Position numbers and translations under genes: made by a program. From positions 1 through 5,029 of the forward strand of contig JAHEDF010000335.1 in assembly GCA_024641365.1 (NCBI GenBank): a stretch of DNA of 5,029 nt, read 5' to 3'. Shown one piece after another: positions 1-5,029 of this stretch (position 1 is the stretch's first letter; each line of letters begins with the position of its first letter). The stretch comes from Planctomycetota bacterium (GTDB taxonomy: Bacteria > Planctomycetota > UBA11346). The notes beneath the pieces are model-generated. The model did no database searches, was not told the origin of the DNA, and saw only the letters and a program-made list of their open reading frames with translations.

Positions 1-1473
1 ATGAAACGCGCGCTACCGCCAGAGCCACCAGAGCCTCCGATAAATGCTCCCGATACGCTGGTTGCAAAAGAACCCCATAATCTGCCTACTGGCTGGCAAG
101 GAGTTTTGGGTGTCCCTAATGTTAACAGAGTGCCTATTCCGAAAAATAAAGAGGCCGCAGAAAAAAGTGCCTTAAATCAAATTCGTTCTGGGAACGGTGG
201 GAAAAATCGAAATCTCAACAACAAGGATATAGCGATTAGCAAACAGGGACGCGTTGAATACTCTCCCAAACCACTGAGCTTTGCCGTCTATAAAATTAAA
301 AATAATTTTCTCGTTGGGACGCCTGCTGTCATCGCAGGACGCGTTCATCTGTGCGGCAGTTCTACCACCGTCTATGCAATTGATTTTGAGAATAATACTG
401 GGTGGGAAACACACCTATCTGATACCACGCCGTCAAACCCAGCTGGCTATGACGATGAAGATGTCACGTATACGACCGGAAGCTGCACGCTCTATGCGCT
501 ATCAGGAAAAACTGGTGCCGTGCTAATGAATAAATGGCTTGCGGGTAATTTGTACAGCATGCCAGTAACAAATGGCAGTCTGCTTGTAACCACCATGCCA
601 GGTTGGATTACCGCAATTGATGGAAAAAGCGGCTACCCGCAATGGGTTGAACCGACTCCGTCGGAAGTCCGCACGGGAATCGTGTCCGTCGGTACGCGGC
701 TTTACTGCACGACTAAAGACGGATCATTAACCGCATACGAAGGCGAGTCCGGCACGGTTATTTGGCAAAGTCGTATTGCGGGAATTAGTGCTCCTACCGT
801 AAACGGAAAAGATTTATTCGTACGACGGCTTCTCTATAACAAGGGCAACAATAAACTTGGAGAATCCGTTGCGGTAATTAATTCAGACAATGGTCTAATT
901 CGCTCGGAGTCTTTAGGAGACCCACGTGAATTAAAAGGATTTTTAGCGCGGCCTATAAACGCGAACAATGAAGAAGTATATGAAGACGATCTCATCGCTC
1001 CAGAACTCACCCTCGTCGACAATAGTTTGCAAATACCGGAATTTGGTTCACCTGTGATCGCTAAGTCATCGACCATTGTCGTATCTGATCACGTCATAGA
1101 ATCACGATCGATCGTTGATGGACAGGTATTGTGGGCAACGAATATTGAAAATCAGGGAGATAAAAATAATTATTTATATCAAACGAGCGAACATTGTGAC
1201 CCGGTTATTGCTGGAAATACAGTCATCATTGCTTGTCTTGATGGGCACGTACGTGGACTTGATGTCGAAACAGGAAAACTCCTGTGGTCAGTCGATGTAG
1301 GCGCTGCAATGGGCTGGAACCACAACAATGGCTCTTATTTATCAATGCGCCGCTGTCAGCCAACCGTGGTCACTGGAAAAATTTACATTACCACGATGAC
1401 GGGGGAATTGGTTGTTATCGACACAAACGATAAAACCCTCAATGGACCACGTTGGTGGGGAGACTGTGGCTAG
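1..1473 (+). CDS. PQQ-like beta-propeller repeat protein, possibly 5'-truncated by the window edge
   Basis: Beta-propeller protein of the PQQ-like (pyrrolo-quinoline quinone repeat) superfamily, 490 residues from the first base to a TAG stop. I count eight blade-type motifs of the form 'hydrophobic-x-A-[ILV]-D-x-x-x-G-x-x-x-W': near residues 123-135 (TVYAIDFENNTGW), 163-176, 202-215 (WITAIDGKSGYPQW), 242-255 (SLTAYEGESGTVIW), 289-302, 365-378, 416-429 (HVRGLDVETGKLLW) and 469-486. The 'SCTLYAL' segment at 161-167 and the C-terminal 'WWGDCG' resemble propeller proteins I know from planctomycete-like genomes. There is no CxxCH haem motif and no vicinal Cys pair as in PQQ dehydrogenases, so enzyme activity is not supported; a structural, binding or BamB-like scaffold role is as likely. 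Seven cysteines (118, 162, 236, 399, 412, 452, 489) suit an exported, disulfide-bearing protein. The first ATG is base 1, with no room for a ribosome binding site and no signal peptide. The Pro/Glu-rich start (residues 6-13) looks like a linker following an unseen anchor or signal segment, so the real start may be upstream. Confidence 0.85.
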   Translation: MKRALPPEPPEPPINAPDTLVAKEPHNLPTGWQGVLGVPNVNRVPIPKNKEAAEKSALNQIRSGNGGKNRNLNNKDIAISKQGRVEYSPKPLSFAVYKIKNNFLVGTPAVIAGRVHLCGSSTTVYAIDFENNTGWETHLSDTTPSNPAGYDDEDVTYTTGSCTLYALSGKTGAVLMNKWLAGNLYSMPVTNGSLLVTTMPGWITAIDGKSGYPQWVEPTPSEVRTGIVSVGTRLYCTTKDGSLTAYEGESGTVIWQSRIAGISAPTVNGKDLFVRRLLYNKGNNKLGESVAVINSDNGLIRSESLGDPRELKGFLARPINANNEEVYEDDLIAPELTLVDNSLQIPEFGSPVIAKSSTIVVSDHVIESRSIVDGQVLWATNIENQGDKNNYLYQTSEHCDPVIAGNTVIIACLDGHVRGLDVETGKLLWSVDVGAAMGWNHNNGSYLSMRRCQPTVVTGKIYITTMTGELVVIDTNDKTLNGPRWWGDCG

Positions 1474-1526
1474 ACTAATTAATCTCCTTTCTAAATGATT
1501 CACCACTTTTTACGGGGCACTTTCTT

Positions 1527-1991
1527 ATGACACCTTCCGACATGCCAGGACAACGCAAAGACCTCTCTGATTGGCTCCCAATGAAATCACTCGCCTCAGA
1601 ATCAATATTTTTAGAGCGAGATAATACGATATATTACATAACAAATTGGAAACTGCGCAAAAAACATCCCGCCACTCGTGCAAAGATAATTCGCCTAAGC
1701 GCATTCCACCTCCAGCAGTATAATGCGTTGAAAGAAAAAGGTCGCAGCCAGCGGTATATTTTTTCGGTTTTATTTGGCGAATCATCTGTGGATAACAATA
1801 ACTATAGCGACGAGTCGCCAGCGCAAAATAAAGTCACATTCCCTGTGGACTTGCTTACTGCCGAGCAGTTACATGCACTCATCTGTGAACGCATGGGACG
1901 CGGTGTGACAGGCATACGGGAACTTCCGCTCGTTGATTTACGCCGATTGCTCCGAGCGCTTAGCGGACAGTCGAATAGTGGCGCGCGCTAA
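1527..1991 (+). CDS. Hypothetical protein of unknown family, 154 residues
   Basis: I do not recognise this family. The protein has no signal peptide and no membrane segment, so it is probably cytoplasmic. It appears to have two parts: an N-terminal section (about residues 12-84) with a strand-like stretch IFLERDNTIYYITNW (27-41) followed by a strongly basic, helical region (42-77); then a polar Asn/Ser/Asp-rich linker (about 85-102); then a helical C-terminal section (about 105-147) with 'LLTAEQLHALICERMG' and 'LVDLRRLLRAL'. The basic helix could contact nucleic acid, but that is only a guess. The start at 1527 is chosen because an in-frame stop lies at 1476-1478 and no earlier in-frame ATG follows it; a weak GGGG at 1514-1517 sits 9 bases before it. 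The alternative ATG at 1542 has no better site. It lies 53 bases after the propeller gene with no terminator between, so co-transcription is possible. An 86-codon antisense frame over its first half is not believed. Confidence 0.65.
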   Translation: MTPSDMPGQRKDLSDWLPMKSLASESIFLERDNTIYYITNWKLRKKHPATRAKIIRLSAFHLQQYNALKEKGRSQRYIFSVLFGESSVDNNNYSDESPAQNKVTFPVDLLTAEQLHALICERMGRGVTGIRELPLVDLRRLLRALSGQSNSGAR

Positions 1992-2156
1992 ATCAGTGAG
2001 ACCCATATTGTTCGATGCAAAAATCCAAGTCTTATGCCTATTTATGTCGAAATGTGCTGGCATAGTACTGCTTTAAGCACGTTTCCGAGCAGGCGACGTA
2101 TTGGCATCAAGTTTTCACCATAATTTACTTTAGACATTAATGCTTGTGTAAAATAA

Positions 2157-3392
2157 TTACTTACTCATCTCAATCATCGCCTCGGCGAATGCTTTGCCTA
2201 TTTTCCCATAAATATAGGCAGAGCCGTTGTAGTGGTAGCCGGCATTAGATTCGCCGACAGTTTTTAGCTTGTATTCTTCTGGGGTTAGCACGGTTTGTAA
2301 AAGTTCTTTATAATATTTTCGTGCCAATTCTTGTGCCGCCCGTGGCTTCTTTGCGACATCCGGGTTTTCTTTATTAACTTTTTCTATGGCAGCTGCCTGT
2401 GCTTTTTCATGCAATTTTTGTGATTCCATGTCCCAACAAAACTCTGTGAGCACGGCTTTGACATTACCGTTAAATTCTGGGATATCCGATGCTGCGGCTT
2501 GGGCCTTTCTAAACCAATGCTTATTATCCGTTTCATCTTTTGGACCATCGACTCCCAACACACCGATGACAAATGGCATTTTCGGGGCGTTGACGTCCTT
2601 GCGTACATCGCGAATAAAATTTGCCATAAAGTCGGTGTAGGGATTATACATCTTTTCTAAGGGCTTTCCTGATTCTTTATAAAAACCATTTACTAAATCA
2701 TTCCATCCCTGAAACCAGACGAAACCTGCTATTTCATAACCTAATTCTGGATTATAGGCCGGATGATATTTACCTGGATCACTTAACACCTCTTTGATAT
2801 GTGACATCATGAGACGATAATATTCACCTGTCGCTTCTTTGTGCTTGGCCATTTCTGCTTCCAAAACACCGTCAGTCTTCCATTTTTCTAGACGCGACGG
2901 TGATACTGGCGCATCACCAGAACTCGGGGAACGAAATTGTTTGACTAAATCTTTACCGCCCCATGCCGTTTTGATAATTAAAAATGGCTCGTTAAGTTGT
3001 TTTTGCATGTAAATGCCAAACGTATATTCTGGGCCAAAATTTTGCTCTGGGTTGGGTTCAGCTCCGTAAGTGGGATTGAGTGGACCTGAAAAAACCTCCT
3101 CGCCATTACGGCTACTGGTAAAATAAACACCATACGTGTCCTTTACCTTAATTGGATGTCCGTCTGCGCCAATTATATCATTATACATTTGCTTGGTGTC
3201 GTCGCTTAATGCAAGGCGTTCTATAGTCCGAACTTTTGCCTTGCCCTGCATATTTGATTGGCCTGATAATAAATATATTTTTAACGGCTTCGTCGCTTTT
3301 TTAATTTCCGCATCTTCAGCCGCCGCTGTCCACATCATACTTATAGCCAAGTAAGCAATTATTGTCAGAGCGATTTTTAACGGTGATGCCAT
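2157..3392 (-). CDS. Exported sialate O-acetylesterase-family (SASA) SGNH hydrolase
   Basis: Predicted carbohydrate esterase of the SASA family (sialic-acid-specific acetylesterase type, SGNH/GDSL fold), 411 residues, removing acetyl or similar O-acyl groups from glycans outside the cytoplasm. Residues 1-25 form a signal peptide (K6, hydrophobic core 7-21, then TAAA|ED as a likely cleavage site). The catalytic Ser is S46 in LLSGQSNMQG (block I). FGPEYTFG at 119-126 and KTAWGGKDL at 141-149 (Gly block II) follow, then WFQGWND at 226-232 (block III, with Q228, G229 and N231 near the oxyanion hole). The likely catalytic His is H387 in YHYNGSA near the C-terminus. A Lys/Glu/Ala-rich helical stretch (about 326-375) lies between the core and the catalytic His. 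The start at 3392 is preferred to an in-frame ATG at 3485 because it has a good ribosome binding site and places the signal peptide at the N-terminus. It is divergent from the sulfatase gene, suggesting joint glycan processing. The family assignment is firm; the substrate is not, since many members act on xylan or other acetylated sugars rather than sialic acid. Confidence 0.9.
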   Translation of the reverse strand: MASPLKIALTIIAYLAISMMWTAAAEDAEIKKATKPLKIYLLSGQSNMQGKAKVRTIERLALSDDTKQMYNDIIGADGHPIKVKDTYGVYFTSSRNGEEVFSGPLNPTYGAEPNPEQNFGPEYTFGIYMQKQLNEPFLIIKTAWGGKDLVKQFRSPSSGDAPVSPSRLEKWKTDGVLEAEMAKHKEATGEYYRLMMSHIKEVLSDPGKYHPAYNPELGYEIAGFVWFQGWNDLVNGFYKESGKPLEKMYNPYTDFMANFIRDVRKDVNAPKMPFVIGVLGVDGPKDETDNKHWFRKAQAAASDIPEFNGNVKAVLTEFCWDMESQKLHEKAQAAAIEKVNKENPDVAKKPRAAQELARKYYKELLQTVLTPEEYKLKTVGESNAGYHYNGSAYIYGKIGKAFAEAMIEMSK

Positions 3393-3400
3393 GATTTGTT

Positions 3401-3405
3401 TCCTT
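3401..3405 (-). promoter_or_regulatory. Ribosome binding site of the SASA esterase, fixes the start at 3392
   Basis: Read on the minus strand this is AAGGA, 8 bases before the ATG at 3392-3390. It is a good Shine-Dalgarno match with normal spacing and supports the shorter 411-residue product over the 442-residue frame opening at 3485, whose extra 31 residues would bury the signal peptide. Confidence 0.7.
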
Positions 3406-3460
3406 ATGCCTGTGCGGCAATGCGTGCGAAAGAAACGTTGTCCTAAAACTAAAATTACGT

Positions 3461-3493
3461 AGACGCCTAGGACGTCTGGCCACAAAGCGTGGC
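3461..3493 (-). other. Two adjacent small stem-loops in the esterase leader region
   Basis: Two inverted repeats lie side by side: AGACG (3461-3465) pairs with CGTCT (3473-3477) around a 7-base loop, and GCCAC (3479-3483) pairs with GTGGC (3489-3493) around a 5-base loop. They begin about 69 bases upstream of the esterase start and could fold in its mRNA leader if transcription begins further out. The stems are only 5 bp, so this could be chance; no known riboswitch was recognised. Confidence 0.25.
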
Positions 3494-3561
3494 TTGGTCA
3501 TCAAATGGAGCAATCACTAAGTCCTTCGAACAAGCGTTTGAATAACAATAACGGTAAGGGC

Positions 3562-3580
3562 TGTCTTGGTATTCAAGACA
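3562..3580. repeat. Perfect inverted repeat TGTCTTG-N5-CAAGACA, candidate operator
   Basis: The left arm TGTCTTG (3562-3568) and right arm CAAGACA (3574-3580) are exact reverse complements around GTATT. The arm length and 12-base centre-to-centre spacing suit binding of a dimeric helix-turn-helix regulator to one face of the DNA. It lies 170 bases from the esterase start and 437 bases from the sulfatase start. A T-rich run 3' of it (3588-3595) gives a weak terminator-like look on the plus strand, but the stem has only three G/C pairs and the T-run is 7 or more bases away, so an operator is the better reading. No regulator gene is in the window. Confidence 0.35.
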
Positions 3581-3808
3581 ATTCACTTCCTTTTTGGGGC
3601 TATCCTGTGGGTTAATGTCATGAAATAATTTCCATGTATCTATCTATTAATGACACCTCTATTCTGATTATGCTTAAAGCATTGTTTTTATAATGAAATA
3701 AATTACACAGGAAAAATCGATGCTCTAATCAGGACAAGTAAATTTACTCTGTGCGAATCTGCGTATGAAGTTATAACCCAAATTAACCTGACATAGTTCT
3801 TTCTCTTG

Positions 3809-3823
3809 GATAGGTGCACCATC
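3809..3823. repeat. Interrupted palindrome GAT-a-GGTGCACC-ATC
   Basis: An 8-bp perfect palindrome GGTGCACC (3813-3820) is extended by GAT and ATC on either side with one unpaired A at 3812. It is a possible protein-binding site in the sulfatase upstream region, about 194 bases before its start. A single copy of this size could be chance. Confidence 0.2.
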
Positions 3824-4016
3824 TGAATATTTCTATTCTAGAGCTTATGTGAGGCACTGTTTTTCATGGTTCAGGATTGCTACATGACATTTCTGATCGT
3901 ATTTTTGCTTAAATTACATAGGCTTGTTGGGAATAGCTTCATTGACCAAGGTAAAAAATTAGTACGTCATGTGTACCCCCACTGTGAACGACTAACGCCA
4001 CTTTTCTGAGAATGCC

Positions 4017-5029
4017 ATGATACCTGTTACCAAACAAAATGTCGCTTTGCTAACTTGCCTAGTAAGCCTTATTATATTTCATGGAGCTCTATCCAGCGCG
4101 GATACTATCCCGGCACAAAAAAACACCGATAAATTAAATGTTATATTTATCTCCGTTGATGATTTAAACGATTATCCAACATTTACTCATTGTTATCCTG
4201 ACGCGAAGACACCCAATATGGATCGTCTCGCCGAACGCGGATTAATGTTTACGCGAGCGCATTGTCAGTTTCCACTTTGTGGCCCATCGCGCGCCAGTCT
4301 GATGTCTGGATTTTTACCAGCGACACTCGGTTATGATGACCATATGCCAGATGAAGCATTACAAGATCGTACGCGTCAACTTGGCAGTGAATTAATACAT
4401 GTCTGGTTTCGTAATAATGGTTATAAAACCTTCGCCGTTGGAAAGATTTTGCATAAACACGTACCAAAAGGTAGCGTTGATATGAGCGGTGGACGCGGCG
4501 CCTTCAATGCAGGTACTGGCAATCTGAAAGCAAATTGGCCACAAAATGGAACAAGTACGGATTGGGCCATGGCCCCAGAAAAAGACGAGGATTTACCAGA
4601 TCATAAGGCGGCTGAGTGGGCGGTGGAGCGTCTTAATGAACAGCATGATAAACCATTTTTACTGATGGTCGGATTTTTACGTCCACATGTACCGTGGTAT
4701 GTGCCGAAAAAGTGGTTTGATCTGTATGATAAAGAAAAAATTACCTTACCTGAATTTAAAGCTGATGATCTAGATGATGTTCCGCAAATGGCCCGAGACA
4801 TTAATATCTTGCCACAAATGCCACGCACCACGTGGGCGATAGAAAATAACCAATGGCGTAATATCGTGCATGCTTATTTAGCCTGCATTAGCTTTACCGA
4901 TCACCAAGTTGGAAAAGTATTAGACGCGCTGGATAAGAGTCCCTATCGCGACAATACCATAATCGTTTTATGGTCCGATCATGGTTATCACATGGGTGAA
5001 AAAAATACTTTCCAAAAACAATCATTATG
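4017..5029 (+). CDS. Exported iduronate-2-sulfatase-like sulfatase, 3' end cut by the window
   Basis: Type I (formylglycine-dependent) sulfatase of the alkaline-phosphatase superfamily, closest in motif layout to iduronate-2-sulfatase. It hydrolyses sulfate esters, probably on a polysaccharide outside the cytoplasm. Residues 1-28 are a signal peptide (K6, hydrophobic 9-21, likely cleavage after ALSSA). Metal and active-site residues fall in order: D48 and D49 in ISVDDL; C88 and R92 in LCGPSRASLMSG (the CxPSR signature, C88 being converted to formylglycine); K143 and H146 in VGKILH; H224 in RPHVPW; D321 and H322 in WSDHG; and probably K334 after it. The ATG at 4017 is the only start before the VDD motif, with an in-frame stop at 3993-3995; GAG at 4008-4010 is a weak ribosome binding site. 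The frame stays open for 337 codons to the window end, lacking the C-terminal subdomain (roughly 100-200 residues in relatives). No maturase (FGE or anaerobic SME) is visible here. It is divergent from an acetylesterase, suggesting shared glycan processing; the substrate is unknown. Confidence 0.93.
   Translation, partial: MIPVTKQNVALLTCLVSLIIFHGALSSADTIPAQKNTDKLNVIFISVDDLNDYPTFTHCYPDAKTPNMDRLAERGLMFTRAHCQFPLCGPSRASLMSGFLPATLGYDDHMPDEALQDRTRQLGSELIHVWFRNNGYKTFAVGKILHKHVPKGSVDMSGGRGAFNAGTGNLKANWPQNGTSTDWAMAPEKDEDLPDHKAAEWAVERLNEQHDKPFLLMVGFLRPHVPWYVPKKWFDLYDKEKITLPEFKADDLDDVPQMARDINILPQMPRTTWAIENNQWRNIVHAYLACISFTDHQVGKVLDALDKSPYRDNTIIVLWSDHGYHMGEKNTFQKQSL

Larger units (their letters stand above)
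3393..4016. other. Long divergent intergenic region between esterase and sulfatase genes
   Basis: This 624-base stretch separates two divergent start codons and should hold both promoters. I see no convincing conserved gene in it. It contains two tandem small hairpins (3461-3493), a perfect spaced inverted repeat (3562-3580), a 13-base palindrome ATGCTTAAAGCAT (3670-3682) closely followed by a consensus-like -10 hexamer TATAAT (3689-3694, plus strand, but without a good -35 at normal distance), an interrupted palindrome around GGTGCACC (3809-3823), and a TTGACC (3942-3947) that resembles a -35 box but lacks a matching -10. A 47-codon frame at 3866-4009 is probably chance. Promoters cannot be placed with confidence, partly because PVC promoter consensus is poorly defined. 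Confidence 0.6.

Noticed and set aside
1525..1785. Antisense 86-codon frame over the orphan gene
   Set aside because: It is wholly antisense to a longer, better supported frame, has no ribosome binding site I can see, and shows no recognisable motif.
2033..2080. Weak hairpins in the convergent gap (TATGCC/GGCATA at 2033-2038 and 2059-2064; GTGCT/AGCAC at 2054-2058 and 2076-2080)
   Set aside because: The stems are 5-6 bp with loops of 17-20 bases, they overlap each other, and no T-run follows on either strand, so a terminator is not supported.
3393..3485. N-terminal 31-residue extension of the esterase frame to an ATG at 3485
   Set aside because: It would bury the signal peptide, has no ribosome binding site, and the start at 3392 has AAGGA at ideal spacing.
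3614..3891. 9-bp inverted repeat AATGTCATG (3614-3622) and CATGACATT (3883-3891)
   Set aside because: A 9-bp match between arms about 260 bases apart is expected roughly once by chance in a region of this size, and it does not extend.
3942..3970. TTGACC as a -35 box for the sulfatase promoter
   Set aside because: No acceptable -10 hexamer lies 15-19 bases downstream; the sequences there (around TACGTCAT) are poor matches.
4017..4100. Sulfatase as a lipoprotein with C14 as the lipid-bearing Cys
   Set aside because: The residues before C14 (LLT) do not form a lipobox, and an ordinary cleavage site after residue 28 fits better.
4249..4831. Antisense frames of 72 and 76 codons inside the sulfatase
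   Set aside because: They lie opposite conserved catalytic motifs of the sulfatase and have no independent support.

Overview
The window carries four protein-coding genes typical of a polysaccharide-degrading bacterium of the Planctomycetota/Verrucomicrobiota/Lentisphaerota type. That assignment rests on gene content: an exported Cys-type sulfatase of the iduronate-2-sulfatase-like kind, an exported sialate O-acetylesterase-family (SASA) SGNH hydrolase with the long PVC-style architecture, and a secreted-looking PQQ-like beta-propeller protein. The DNA leans AT-rich, so a Lentisphaera-like or other low-GC PVC member fits better than a high-GC planctomycete. No rRNA, tRNA, CRISPR array or mobile element is visible.

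Layout. Bases 1-1473 (+) encode a PQQ-like beta-propeller protein whose true N-terminus may lie before the window. After 53 bases comes a 154-residue protein of unknown family (1527-1991, +), possibly in the same transcript. A 165-base convergent gap follows, with only weak hairpins. On the minus strand, 2157-3392 encodes the SASA-family esterase, with a clear signal peptide and a good ribosome binding site. Bases 3393-4016 form a 624-base divergent intergenic region holding several small inverted repeats, the best being a perfect 7-bp repeat around a 5-base centre at 3562-3580. From 4017 to the window end (+) runs the first 337 codons of the sulfatase, cut off by the window edge.

How the genes may work together. 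The esterase and the sulfatase are divergently transcribed from one shared region and both carry export signals. This suggests co-regulated periplasmic or surface removal of O-acyl and sulfate decorations from a complex glycan; it is inferred from gene neighbourhood and family knowledge, and the substrate cannot be read from the sequence. The propeller gene and the unknown gene point the other way and have no demonstrated link to the glycan genes. I do not see convincing evidence of a new defence, mobile or RNA-based system. The least explained parts are the 154-residue orphan protein and the long divergent regulatory region.
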